NCBI GenBank assembly: GCA_026391295.1
Contig: JAPLDS010000046.1
Location: 1 to 54,945 of the forward strand
From: Bacteroidia bacterium
GTDB lineage: Bacteria > Bacteroidota > Bacteroidia > Bacteroidales > Prolixibacteraceae
Length of the DNA stretch: 54,945 nucleotides
Direction of reading: 5' to 3'
Shown here: one piece after another, positions 1 through 13,900 of the stretch
Layout: every line of letters starts with the position of its first letter
How positions within the stretch are numbered: position 1 is the first letter of the stretch
Translations under genes and position numbers: made by a program
Notes under the pieces: model-generated
Told to the model about the DNA's origin: nothing
The model's database searches: none
The model's input: the letters and a program-made list of their open reading frames with translations, nothing else

Positions 1-172
<172 letters not shown>

Positions 173-365
173 TTGGAAAGTACCTGAAAAGCATCTTTTT
201 TAGAATAAAGTTTCTTCCACGTGTTATGAATTTAAGGATTTTACGTTCCTATATTTTTGACTGATCGACAAAGAGCAAAAAATCGCAAGATTAGAACTCT
301 CAAGAGCGGTTAAAAACCAAGACATACTGTGATTTTAATTAGCTGAACGCTAATAGCACGAAGAT

Positions 366-475
<110 letters not shown>

Positions 476-483
476 TATACTAA

Positions 484-516
484 CCCCGGATTCATAACTT
501 GAGTCCGGGGTTTTTT
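484..516 (+). terminator. Intrinsic terminator of the rRNA operon
   Basis: A 10-bp stem (484-493 with 501-510, one G-T wobble) with loop ATAACTT is followed by six T residues. It lies nine bases after the 5S gene and closes the rRNA operon. Confidence 0.9.
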
Positions 517-561
517 ATGCGGTATAGTCAGGGTCCCACTGGGAGTGGGCCTCTCACTCCT

Positions 562-610
562 TATAAAACAAAAGCCTGACTTCACTCTTTTCAGAATTAG
601 TCAGGCCTTT
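562..610 (-). terminator. Probable terminator of the adhesin/porP transcript
   Basis: GCCTGA at 574-579 pairs with TCAGGC at 601-606, and A residues outside the left arm face T residues outside the right arm. Read on the minus strand the hairpin is followed by TTTTGTTTT. It lies just beyond the stop of the minus-strand porP/sprF gene, so it probably ends that transcript. Confidence 0.6.
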
Positions 611-642
611 AAATTATATTAAGTCTCTAGTAACTTTCTTTT

Positions 643-1596
643 CTAGAAGTACCTTGGCGTAAAACGGTTGAATCTTTTTCTAGTCGTTGGGAAATCATAA
701 GTAATCATAAACTCATGTGTACCTGCATTAACTTGCGTGGAATGAAAAGTTGTCAAGTCATAAGCATATCCAAGTTTTAACTGTGGATTTAGGAAAATCT
801 GAAATAGAAATCCATAGGAGTTTTGTAAACGATAAGTTGCTCCGACCCAAACTCTATCATAGAATAAGAAATTGGCGGTTAGATCGGTGATCTTAGGTGT
901 TAGTTGACTATAGCGATATAGGAAGGTGGGTTTAAATCTCATATTATCCGTAATGGGCAATACAACACCACCCATAACATAATAGTTTACCTCTTCGTGG
1001 TAAACAGAAACCCCGCTAGGCGAATTAACACCATTTTTAAAAAATTTTGGCACGGAGGCTCCTAAGAAGAAATCATCACTATGCCATAAGAATCCAGCTC
1101 CAAAATTTGGCAAGTATTTTTTGGCAATATCGAACATGGCAACTGGGTCATTCGGATCGTGTGTTGTTAACTCACTAAATAATGCCTCATAGATATTGAT
1201 TCCAGCCTTTAATCCAAATGATATATATTGATCGTTATCTAATAAGATTCGGTAGGCATAATCGCCGTAAAATCCATTTTGCCGAACAACTTGTCCAAAT
1301 TTATCATTGATAATGGATAACCCAATTCCCACATTATATTTCTTGATCGGTCCCTGAACGGTAAATGTATTTGTAGTCGGTGCACCATCGAAACCTGCCC
1401 ATTGTATTCGTGACATGGCCGTTACATTGACATAGCCGCTTAACCCAGCATAGGCCGGTTGAATGGTTAAAAGATTATTCATATACTGATTAAAAACTGG
1501 ATCCTGCTGACATATCCCGCGTTTAGGCATAAATAGCATAGCCGCTAAGAATATTCCTAGGATCAATTTTTGATAGTATGGCAATCTAAATTTCAA
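643..1596 (-). CDS. sprF: PorP/SprF family type IX secretion membrane protein
   Basis: This 317-residue protein is likely an outer-membrane beta-barrel that helps a type IX secreted partner reach or stay on the surface. It has an N-terminal hydrophobic signal segment (about residues 10-28) followed by the family hallmark QDPVFNQYMNNLLTIQPAYAG, then alternating polar/aromatic strands and a C-terminal aromatic strand ending in PRYF. SprF of Flavobacterium johnsoniae belongs to this family, is encoded directly downstream of the giant adhesin gene sprB, and is needed for SprB secretion. Here the gene lies 30 bases downstream of a giant repeat adhesin on the same strand, the same arrangement, so I infer a dedicated partner role. 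The start ATG is followed by a normal signal peptide. The symbol is by analogy; the generic name porP would also fit. Confidence 0.88.
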   Translation of the reverse strand: MKFRLPYYQKLILGIFLAAMLFMPKRGICQQDPVFNQYMNNLLTIQPAYAGLSGYVNVTAMSRIQWAGFDGAPTTNTFTVQGPIKKYNVGIGLSIINDKFGQVVRQNGFYGDYAYRILLDNDQYISFGLKAGINIYEALFSELTTHDPNDPVAMFDIAKKYLPNFGAGFLWHSDDFFLGASVPKFFKNGVNSPSGVSVYHEEVNYYVMGGVVLPITDNMRFKPTFLYRYSQLTPKITDLTANFLFYDRVWVGATYRLQNSYGFLFQIFLNPQLKLGYAYDLTTFHSTQVNAGTHEFMITYDFPTTRKRFNRFTPRYF

Positions 1597-1626
1597 AATA
1601 GTAGTCTTTTTTACAAACGCAATGTA

Positions 1627-1900
1627 TTAATAATTGATATATATAAATCCTTGGACCTTCTTTATGGCAGTGCCAAGATTTAATATATAGTAATAAACTC
1701 CTGGGGCGACTTTCTGCTGTTTCGACCATCCTTGGATCGTAAATCCTCCATCCCAATCATTTTTATATTCAACACTTGAATATACCATCTGGCCTGAACG
1801 GGTGTATACGTAAATTTGTGATTTTGGGAATTGATCTAGCCCATTAATCTCAAATTTATCATTAATACCGTCCCCATTTGGCGTAAACATTTGCGGTGCT
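1627..1900 (-). other. Gliding-type C-terminal sorting domain of the adhesin
   Basis: The last ~90 codons encode MFTPNGDGINDKFEI, then IYVYTRSGQMVY, a WDG turn and APGVYYYIL, ending in GFIYINY. This is the CHU_C (type B) C-terminal signal used by type IX secretion for very large surface proteins, which typically have a neighbouring PorP/SprF partner, as here. It is intact but lies downstream of the frame break at 22200. Confidence 0.88.
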
Positions 1901-4900
1901 TCTGGCCATGATTTAAGTGTTACAATTTGAGTACAGGTATCTGTAAGTCCAGTGAAATCAGTAACTGTCCAGATGACTGACGTTACCCCAATTTTAAATT
2001 TATCTGGCGCATCATTGGTAACAGATCTGATACCACAATTATCCCAAACTATAGGCTTGCCTAAGTCGACTAAGATTGAATTAACTCCACTTATTAAAGG
2101 ATCGGCACCCTTAACAAGGGTTACAATTTGATTGATATTAGGAGGACTTGTTATCGTTGGTGGAGTCGTGTCTGTTACTGCGATTAATACGCTGTCTCTA
2201 ATTGCACATCCCTTTTTATTTGTCAAAGTAACAATCTGGTATCCATGACTTAATCTCAATGCTTCACGGGTCGTTTGCACAGGTGTTGTATTCCATTTGA
2301 AGGTATACAAACTTAAATCTGATGGATTTCCATTTATACTATCAACTCGCTCTATTTTAGCACTTCCATTAATGTCGTTAAAGCATTCAATATCTTTATG
2401 TGAGAAGATGATCTTAACACTAGGTATTTCTTTTAAGGTATCAGTTACTGTAATTGTGCACCCCCCAGCATCGTTAATGATTACACTATAAACACCTGCT
2501 GTTAAAGCTGTTGCTGTTGCAGTTGTTTGAGCAGGGGTACTATTCCATTGATAGGTATAAGGTGCTGTTCCTTTTGTAATATTTGCAGTCATCGATCCTG
2601 TTGCTGATCCTTCGCATGTTGGAGCAATCTTGGAGAGCGTTGCACCTAAAGCGTCGGAAGGAGCTATCACAATAGGGGCAATGGTTGAACATTTACCACT
2701 TGGTGTTGATCCTTTGATATAATAGGTTCCAGCGACTCCTACAGCATTTGGATTCGCAAGCGGATTTGTTCCTGCAGCATTTGTCCAATAGGTAAAGAGT
2801 ATACCAGGGGTCGAACCTGCTGTAATAGCCGGATCCGTAAGATTTATTGTACTTGTACAGTTTACTAGAGTTTGATTAACCGTTGTTACCACAGGAGGTC
2901 CAACGACATCAATTTTAAGCGGCGCAATTGGACAAGCCCCTCCTGGTGCTGTGTAATTGATCACATAGCTTCCTATGCCAGCTGTTGCAGGGGTAAATGT
3001 ATTTCCTGTTACACCACCGCCACTAAAGGTTCCTCCGGCAGGAGAAGCAGATAAGGTTACTGGTAGGTCGGTTACGCAATACGTATCAAAATAAGTACCA
3101 TTAAAGCCTGCTGGCGTAATCGTAACGGTGTATTTACCTGTACTCACACAACCATTTGCATCTACAATATCTAGAGTATAGACCCCACCTGCTGCTTTAG
3201 AAAGTTTAGGTATCTGAGGGTTAACAATTGATGAAGTAAATCCATTAGGGCCAGTCCATGAATAAGTTGTCATTCCTGCAGGTCCACTAAGTGTTAATGG
3301 AGACCCTTCACAGCAAGGATTTGGATTATCTGCGGTAATTGTGGCTACCGGAATGGCATTGATCGTTAGAACAACGGCAGTTTTAGTCGCACTTGCACAA
3401 CCAGATGTTAAGCTAACAGCCTCTGCAAAGTATGTTCTTGTTGTTCCAACTGTTTTTAAGGTTGGTGAGGTAACTAAAGCTCCAACTTGATCGTACCAAT
3501 TGATCTTAGTTCCTGCGGCAACAGTAATCGCATTGTTTGCATTTAGATCGGAAAGCATTGGCGATGCACAAGCCGTTATAGGCCCACTGCTTACTGGAGC
3601 TAAAGGCAATTGATTGATGGTTAGGTCAACCTGAGTTCTGGTTATACTTGAGCATCCTGTGATGTTATCAACAGCTTCTGCAAAGTAGGTGATGGTCCCA
3701 ATTGTATTAAGTTTTGCTGGTGTTATCTCATTTCCAGCAACTGCTGCATCGAACCATTTAATGGTCGTTGAAGGATTGGCAACTATGGCGTTATTTGCGT
3801 CTAATGTTTGGATGCCTGCTGCATTTTCACATTCTACTAATTTACCGTTATAAGTTGGGTTTAATATCGGTGCGGCAGGAGTGGTCTTGATCGTTAATGT
3901 AACAGCAGTTCGGGCCGCGCTTTTGCAAGTACTTGTACTCGCCTCCGCAAAATAAGTTTTTGTTCCAATCTTATTTAGAGTTGGGGTGGAAATAACATTA
4001 TTTGTTGCGTCAAACCAAGTATAGGTGATACCAGTTTCTTTTACTAAAGCATTATTTGCATTTAGAGAAACAATTGGCGTTGTGGCACAGGTTATTATGT
4101 CACCTAAGCTCGTTGGATTTTTAGGCGTTGGATTAATTGTTAACACGATTGGTGCCGAGCGATTAATACTAATACATCCTGTTGTATTGTCTACTGCTTC
4201 AGCATAGAATGTGGCGGTACCAACTGTATTCCAAGCATTATCCACTGGGGCCCCTCCTGTTGGAGTGGTGTAGTAGAACAGTGCTGCCCCAGGTATAGGT
4301 GTAGCCGTTGCTAATAACGATTGTGGTTCACATTTTGGCAAGATCACATTTGGAACCGGCGTTGATGGCGCTGGGTCAATCTTTAATTTTACTGGAACTC
4401 TTGTCGATTCACAATCTCCTATTTTCGCGCCAGCATAGAAGGTCTTTGAGCCAACAGAATTAAGACTTGGGTCAGCTACAACACTTCCGCCTGTTAAGGC
4501 ATCATACCATACTAGTGTCGCATTGATCTCAACAGTCGCGGTAGCAGTTAGTTTTTGAATAGGGTTAACAACACATTGTATAATATCTGGACCAGCTACT
4601 GGTGGCGCAGGTTTTGGTGTAATAACCAATACGATTGCCGCCGAACGTGACATGCTCTTGCAACCTGTAATGGTATTCACCGCTTCAGCATAATAGGTTG
4701 CTGTTCCCTCTGTGTTCAGAGGAGTTGGTATAACTGGAGATCCTCCCGTTGCAACGTCATAATAGTCGATTCGGACATTTGCAGGCGGTACATCAACTTC
4801 TGGAACCAATGGTGTCATGCCTGCATTATAGCAGCTAGTTTTATTTCCTTTGCTTACTGGAACAGCTGGCGCAGGATTAATTGTCAGGGTAACTGCGGTT

Positions 4901-7900
4901 CGAGTTAAACTTGTGCATACCCCATTGTCGGTCTCTGCATATATAGTTTTTGATCCTGTCGAATTTAGAGTTGGAGTCACTATAACACCATTAACTGCTT
5001 GATCATACCATTTAACAGTTGATCCAGATGGAACAGTAGCCGTTGCTGTGAGTGTTTGCAATGGTGATTTTTCGCACTCGATAATATTGCCAGCTATTAT
5101 TGGAGCTACTGGATGCGCGATAATGGATAATTTAACTGCAGTCCGTGTTAGACTTACACAATTTGTAAGATAGTTCTTCGTCTCAGCATAATATGTAACT
5201 GTTCCAAGTGCATTGAGAGTTGGATTTGCCACAAGATTACCGTTTACGCTCTTATCGTACCATTGTACTGAATTTACCAATGTCGATCCTGCAGGGAGGC
5301 CGGCTGGTAATGTTACCGTAGCGGTAAGGGTCTGAATTGGAGGTGCAACATTGACGCACTGAGTTTGATCGCCACCAGTTACCGGCGCTAGCGGAGCCGG
5401 ATTAATTGTCAATACAACACCTGCTGATCTAGCACTGCTTACACAAGTTCCATTGTTCGCTTCAGCGTAGAATGTTTTAGTACCAACGGTACTTAAAGTT
5501 GGACTAACTGGTAAACCACCAGTTGGATTCAAATACCAATATATTGTTGTTCCTGCAGGTGGCGCTGTTAAGGTTGTGGCAGTAAGTGTTGTTATCGGAC
5601 TCGATTCACAACTTGTTTGATTATTCCCTTTGACAGGCGTAGCAGGATATTCTGAAATCGTTAGGATAACAGGAGTTCTAGTTATACTTGGACAATGAGT
5701 GACATTATTTTGTGCTTCAGCATAATATGTAACTGTCCCAACCGTGTTTAGACTTGGAGTTACCACCGTATTGCCTCCTGTTGGAGCATCAAACCATATT
5801 AAACTAGTTCCTCCTGAAACTGTTGTGACTGTGTTCGCATTTAAGGTAGGCAATGCGGCCGATCCATCCCAACAGAAGTTTATAAATCCAGTGCTTGTCG
5901 GAGCAGCAGGTGCAGGATTAACAGTTATTGCAATTGTGTTCGATGGATCGCTAGAACACCCAGTTAATGGGCTAGTGACTACTACGCTGTAATTGCCAGA
6001 AACTGATACTGAATTATTCATTGATGTTGAACCACCTGGTGTCCAGAGGTAATTGTATCCAGCAGTTGCACCAACTAAAGCGACACTCGTTCCTTCGCAG
6101 ATTGTGGTTGCACCTCCAAGTGTACTAATTACTTGTGCAGGAGGTCTTGCATTTAGCGTTAAACCCTTTGTTGCTAATGGACCATTGCCACATGCGTTGG
6201 AAGCAAACACCGTAACATTTCCATTTGCAGCATTTGCAGCAAAATCTACAGTAATGCTATTTCCTAATGGAGGTACAGAAGAGATGGTAGCTCCTGCAGG
6301 AACTGTCCAAGTATAAGAAGTTGCTCCTACAACAGGAGTGACTGCAAATACTGTTCCGGTGGTACCTTGGCATACCAAGTTTGAGCCAGAAATACTTCCT
6401 GGATTAGCCGGGATCGCATTTACCGTTACCGCTAAGGATGAGACGACACCATTACCGCAGTTGTTTGTTCCATATACCGACACATTGCCAGGCAATGCTG
6501 ATCCATTAAAGATAACTGTAATGATATTAGAATTAGCTCCTGAAACCACTGTTGTTCCAGTTGGAAGTGTCCAAGTATAGCCAGTTGCATTTGCTATTGG
6601 AGCAACTGAATAGGTCGTTGGTACTCCAGTACATATTGTAGTTAATCCTGCTATCGCACCAGGGTTTCCAGGATATGCATCTACATGAAGCATCATGATA
6701 TCTGATACCGGCACTGCACATGGAGATGTTCCATTAACAGTAAGCGTGAGCGTTACGTTATTTCCAATGTCTGCAACATCCGGATGATATGTTGGATTTA
6801 AGGTGTTTGCATCAAGTAATACTCCGGCGCCAGTTGCTGTCCAATGGACGCTAGTACTAGAAGTTGCCGATCCATTTATTTGAATTGTATTTGGATAACA
6901 GACTGTTTTATCTGCCCCTGCATTTGCTTTTGGAGCAGGCTGAATTGTTAAGGTCATGTTGTCATGAACATTTCCTAAACATGGCGACTGGTTATCTGCT
7001 GTTAAGGTAAGTACGACTGATCCATTTAAGACATCGGTTGGACTTGGAGTGTAAATTGGTGTTAGTGTACTTGTCCCAATAAACGTTCCATTGCCTGATG
7101 AAGTCCAAACTCGTGCTGAATAGTTTGATGTGAATGCACCTGGAGGGACAATAAAGCTTGATCCTTCGCAGACAGTTGCATCAGCACCAGCTGAAACCGT
7201 AGCAAGAGGTGTAATGGTAATTGCAGCGACTGCAGAAGATGGGCTATGACAACCATTTGCATCAATTACGGATACTGTATAGTTGCCTGCAGTATTTATA
7301 CTTGTTGTCTGCGTCGTTGCGCCATTTGACCATATGTAGGTATAGCCAGCTGGAGCAGAAAGAGTAGCACTCGATCCAACGCAAATAGCGGTTGTTCCTG
7401 CAGGAGTAATTGCTGGTGCGCTTGGCAATGGATTAACAGTTGTTTTTACACTAAATGTTGTAGCATTCGGACACCCATTGATTGATAGTGTATAGATGTA
7501 AGTTACCTGAATCGGGACAAGAGTTGTATTGGTCAATACCTCACTAATACTGCCAACTCCATTCGCGGCACCTTGTGTAATTCCAGCAACGATGGCTCTT
7601 GTCCATGTAAAGGCAGCACCTGTGGTTGAGCTAAGAGGTGAATAGCTAAATGTTTCGTTGCTGCAAATATTTGATGCGATGGCCAAACTTGTTAAGACTG
7701 GTGATGGGTTAACAGGAACAATCACCGTTTGAGTATTCGAGCAGCCGTTGGTAGATGCTAAAGTATAGACATACGGAACATTAATCACAGATGATGTGGT
7801 GTTCACGAGTATTTCGTTTGGATTATTAGCGCCAGTTGCAGGGGCGTTGCTTATACCTACAACAGCACTTCTACTCCAATTAAAGGTAGCCCCAACTGTA

Positions 7901-10900
7901 ACACTAGTTGGATTATAATTAACTAATGAGTTGTTGCAGATTGGATTTGTTATAAGCAAGCTGGAGAGCACCGGTGTTGGAGGATCAATGGTAATAACAA
8001 TATTTTGTGTGTTAGGACAGCCATTAGCTGTAAGCTTCATTGCATAAGTAACGTTAATTGCATTTTGTGTTGTATTGACTAATGCCTCATTGATTACTCC
8101 AGTTCCATTGTTTGCTGCATTGCTTATCCCTGCCGTTTGTGCTCTAGTCCAAGTGAAGGTGGTTCCCGCAACATTAGATAGCGGGATATAGTTTAAAGCC
8201 AAACCACTACAAATATTGTCAGTTAAAGCGCTTGTTAACGTTGCGGAAGGTTTTACAATAACTGGCAGGGTGAAAGTTGTTGGATTTGCACACCCATTTA
8301 CACTTACTGTGTAAATATAAGATACAGTAATTGGGGCCGTAGTCGTGTTTACAAGAGTTTCATTTATATCTCCGGTACCAGCAGCAGTGCCATTTGTCAC
8401 ACCGGCTACTGCAGCCCTCGTCCATCCAAATGTTGCTCCAGCTGTCGTGCTTGCTGGGGTATATGTAAATGGTGTGTTTGTACAGACCGAAATTGCTGTT
8501 AGTGGGCTTGTCAAGACTGGAACTGGATTCACCGAAACTACAACTGATTCAGTATTTGGTGGACATCCGTTTGCTGTTGTTGTATACGAATAAGTTACAT
8601 TGATAGGAGCCGAAGTTGTATTTATTAAGGTCTCGTTAACATTCCCTGTCCCCGCAGCGGCAGCGTTCGTTATTCCTATAACTGCAGCTCTAGTCCAAGT
8701 AAATGCAGCTCCAGGAGTTGCACTCGTTGCAGTATATGTAAATGGCATGTTGCATCCAATCGTAGGTGTAAGGCTACTTGACAACATGGCTACTGGATTT
8801 ACGACAACAACAACAGCATAAGTTGTCGCACTTGTACATCCGTTTGCTGTAACACTATATACATAGGTCACATTGCGAGGTACAGTTGTCGTATTTATTA
8901 AAGTCTCATTTGGATTTCCAGTACCTGTTTGTGCAAGATTGCTAATTCCAGCAACTGCAGCACGACTCCAAGCGAAGGTTAGTCCAGTCGGTGTTCCAAG
9001 TGGAGTATAATTAAATATGTTATTACTGCAAATTGCAGGTGGGTTAAGGGTGCTCGTTAAGACCGGATTTGGATTGACGGTAATAGCAAGACTTGAAGCT
9101 GTTCCATTTCCACAAGAATTTACACCTTGAACGGTTATTGCACCGGAGACTGCGTTTAACGAATAGTTAACAGTAATGGTATTCGTATTTGCTGCGCTGG
9201 TTATACTTACACCAGAAGGCAAAGTCCAAAGATAGTTGACCGCATTTAATACGGCAGGAATGCTATACGTTGTAGATGATCCTTGACAGACTGTTTGCAA
9301 TCCAGTGATGGCAGAAGCCGCAGCAGGTAAATCAGTAATAGTAACGGCAAAGTTTGGAGATGCTACTCCATTACCACAGGTGTTGGTGCCAGCTACACTT
9401 ACATTACCCGACTTAGCACTATTTGAATAATCTACTGTGATCACATTTGTATTTGTCCCTGACGTTATAGTAGCTCCTAATGGTAACGACCAGAAATATC
9501 CTGTTGCACCCGTAATTGGTGCCACGCTATAAGTTACACCTGTTTGACCTGCGCATACTGCCGCAACTGAACCGGTAATTATGCCAGCTGCATTTGGACT
9601 GCTATCAATGTGCAAGGTCATTACATCGGTCACAGTTCCGTTACAAGGTGAAATGCCTGTTGCAGAAAGCGTCAGAATGATATTGCCTAATGCCTTATCA
9701 GCAAGACTAGGGAAGTAAGTTGGTGTTAAAGTATTGGCATCTGCTAGCGTTCCGCTACCATTACTGGTCCAATGAATTGAGCTGTAATTTGTTGCTTGTG
9801 CGCCAACAATATTATAAGCTGCTGGATAACAGGTTGCAGCATCTACTCCTGCATTAGCTGTGACGGCAGGTGTTATATTTAAAACTTTAACAGCTGTTAC
9901 GGCAGTAAGACAAGGTGAATTACTATAGGCTGTTAAGGTAAGATTTACCGTTCCTGCAGTAATGTCGGCAGCACTTGGGGTATAGGTTGGCGTAAGCGAA
10001 TTAATAGCACTAAATGAGCCTGTTCCACTAGAAGCCCAAAGTAAAGTAGAATAATTTGTAGCAGCTGCTCCTGATATTGTATAGGTGCTTCCTTCGCAGA
10101 TTGTTGAAGGTAATCCGGCATTCGCAGTGGCCGATTTAAGTATAGTTAAGTTGATCGAAGAGCTTGCGGTAGTATTACAAGGTGCAATGCCATGTGCCGT
10201 CATTGTAAGAGTTACAGTTCCTGCTGCAATATCACCAAAACTTGGAGTATAATTAGGAGTTAAAGTATTGCCATTTGTGAATGTTCCACTGCCTGATGAC
10301 GCCCAAGATATAGATGCATAATTTGCCGCTGAGCCTCCGACTAATTGGTAAGATGATCCTTGACAAACGTTTCCATTAACTCCTGCATTTGCAGTTGGGA
10401 AGGCCGGTAAGTTCAGAATCATCTCATCTGCAACGGTCGTAGTACAAGGGGCATTACTTGTTGCGCTTAGGATAAGGTGCACACTACCAGTATTCATATC
10501 TAGAACACTTGGCGTATAGATAGGAGAAAGCGTATTCCCATTTGTAAAGGTTCCTGTGCCAGTTGTTGACCAGGTAAGAACATTTGCATTCGCTGCAGTT
10601 GCTCCAGTTACCTGATAGGTAGTAAGGCATGCTGTTCCATCAGAGCCAGCACTGATTACTGGTAATGGAGCCAATGTCAGAACCATTGAATTTGTTACAA
10701 CTCCAGGACATGGAGCGATGCCAGTCACTTCTAGTGAAAGGGTTACTGAACCCGCTAGCTTGTCATTCGCACTCGGAGTATAGACAGGTGTAAGTAAGGT
10801 GTTATTTGAGAACGTTCCACTACCGCTAGTCTTCCATAGCAATGATGCATAATTTGTTGCTAATGCATTCGTTAAGGTGTAAGTACCCGTTGAGCATATA

Positions 10901-13900
10901 GTCGCATTGGCTCCTGGATTAGAAGTTGCAGCAGGTAAAACAGTTAATACTAGATTATCAGTTACCTCGCCCACGCAAGAGGCTTGAGCCACCGCATGCA
11001 ACGTAAGGGTAACAGCACCAGCAGTGATATCTCCAACGCTAGGTTGATAGGTTGGGGTTAGCGATGTTCCATTTAAATAGGTACCAGTACCTGAAGTTGT
11101 CCAATATACGTTCGCTGCATCTGTCGCAGTTGCTGATGCAATAGCGTATGAGCTTCCAGCGCAAACCTGACCATTTAATCCCGCATTAACAGCTGGCTTG
11201 TGATTAATTGTCAATAACATCTGACTTGATGCCATTGTTGCACAAGTTCCAATACCTACGGCATTTAATGTGAGGGTTACACTACCAGAAGCGATATCAG
11301 CAGCTGAAGGAGTATAAATAGGATGTTCAATGCCTGTATTTGAGAATATTCCAGTTCCTGAGCTTACCCAGTTCAGGGTTGAATAATTTGCTGCCGAAGC
11401 GCTACCAAGAGAATAGGTATTCCCTTCGCAAACTGAAGCTGCAAGACCTGCATTTGCTGTTGCATTCGGAGAAATAGTAATCACGATTACATCAGAAGCA
11501 CTATTGCTACATGGCAGCGGACCTGTTGCTGTAAGTTTTAACGTTACGGTTCCGCTATTCCGGTCAGTTACCGATGGGAAATAGGTTGGGTGTAATGCGG
11601 TACTACTTGAGAATGTTCCCGTACCACTTACCAACGTCCATTTATATGAAATAGCATTTAGTGCCGATGAACCTGACAATACATAATTATCTCCTGAACA
11701 GATTGTCGCATCTAAACCTGCATTAGCCGTTGTTGCTGGTTGTAACGTTAATGATACGGCTGAAGTAGCTTCTCCTGTGCAAGGCGCTTTTGCAAGACCA
11801 TGTAGGGTTAGCAAGGCAACCCCGGCATTTATCTCTGCAGCACTTGGAGTATAGGTTGGATTTAAGATTGTGTTGTTGTCGAAGGTTCCAGTTCCTGCGC
11901 TCGTCCAGTTTACACTTGCTGTATTTGTAGCACTTGCTCCAGATATGGTATAAGTATTGCTACAAACAATTGCTGCTGGTCCTGCATTGACAATTGGCGT
12001 AGGAGTAATTTGAATATCAACGGTGCTTGTAGCATTTGTTGCGCAAGGTGATTTACTCGTTGCCGTTAAGGTAAGAGTGACATGCCCTAATGGACCATCT
12101 AATACATTTGAGTTGTAAGTAGGATTAAGACCCGTCGCATTCGTGATGGTTCCGTTTCCATTATGCGTCCATTGAAGCGTATTGAAATTAGTCGATGTAG
12201 CACCAGTTATTGCATAGCTTTCACCTACACAAATTGTAGATCCTGCACCTGCATTTGCAGTCGCGGCCGGTGTGATATTAAGAACTATTTCATCCACGGC
12301 TTGTGCGGCGCAAGGAAGATTGCCAGTTACGGTTAACTTTAAGGTCACTGCACCTAAAGCAATATCACCAACACTTGGCGTATACGATGGAGTTAAAGAA
12401 TTCGCATTTGTTAAGGTTCCCGATCCAGTCTTAATACTCCATAATACCGACGACTGATGTGTTGCTGTAGCTCCAGTTAGGGTGTAAGCAGAGTTGCATA
12501 TTGTTACGTCAACTCCTGCATTAGCCGTAGGCACATCATTAATCGTTAAGGTCATTTGATCAGCTACGCTAGTAAGGCAAGGCGCATTCGGGGCTCCAGT
12601 AAGCGTAAGAATAACATGACCCAATGCGATATCTGCAGGACCAGGCACATAGGTTGGATGCAAGGCTCCTAAGTTGGAGAATGTTCCGTCACCACCTAAG
12701 CTACTCCAAGTTAGATTTGAATAGCGGCTTGCTGAAGATGTAGAAAGCGCATAACCACTTGTTGAGCATATCGTCGCATCAACTCCAGCATTGATAATAG
12801 GTTTTGGAACTAGAGTTAAGATCATTAGATCCACCGCATTAATCGCGCATGGATTATTTGCTACCGAAGTAAGTGTAATACTTACAGATCCAGCTGTCAC
12901 ATCTGCGGCACTAGGAGTATAAGTTGGGTTAAGCGTATTTAGATTTGTCCAAGTTCCTGATCCATTTGAAGTCCAGAAATAAGATGAATTATTGGTAACG
13001 GTTCCGGTTAATGTTTTTGCTAACCCTTCGCAAAGGGTATCATCAGCGCCCGCATCCGCAGTTGGAGGTGGAACTAAAGTTATTATCACCTGATCTGTTG
13101 CGTTTCCTAGACAAGGGGCATTCGGTGTTGCGGTTAAGGTAAGTGTTATCGGACCTGTTTCGCCAGCTGCAGCAGTATAGGTTGGAGTTAAGGTATTTGC
13201 ATTTGATAAGGTTCCACTGCCTCCGGTGCTTACCCAATTATAGGATGCCATGTGTGACACACTAGCTCCACTTACTGTATAGCTGCCACCTTTGCAGATG
13301 GTCGCTGTAGGAACTCCTGCGTCTGCTTTTGGTGCTGCAATTAGATGAATGGTCATATCCGATGTCGCAGGCGTGCTGCAAGATCCAATACCTGTAGCAG
13401 TAAGTCTAAGAATTACAGTTCCAGCAGTGACATCTGCTGCACTCGGATTGTATGTTGGTGCAAGCGTTCCATTACCCGTAATCGTTCCGTTACCAAATAA
13501 TATGGTCCAGGTTACATTTTGATAATTAGTTGCTGTTGCTCCATTAATGGTGTAGGTACTTCCCTCGCAAATCGTTGCATCAACACCTGCATCCGCGGTT
13601 GGTGCAGCCTGAATAACGACCACCTTCGAATCGGTAACTTGTCCAACACATGGTGCATTTGGATTAACAATTAAAGTAAACGTGATCGAGCCTGTTTCTC
13701 CAGCAAGTGGGGTATAGGTTGGGGTAAGCGTTGTGACATTTGTGAATGTACCAGCTCCAGTTGTAATCCATAATAGACTGGAGAAATATTGTGCTGTTGC
13801 TCCCGTAAATGTTGTTGGAGAACCTTGACAAATAGCTCCGTCGATGCCCGCATTAACTGTTGGCGCGTGAAGAATAGTTAAGGTCATAGATGCCGTAACT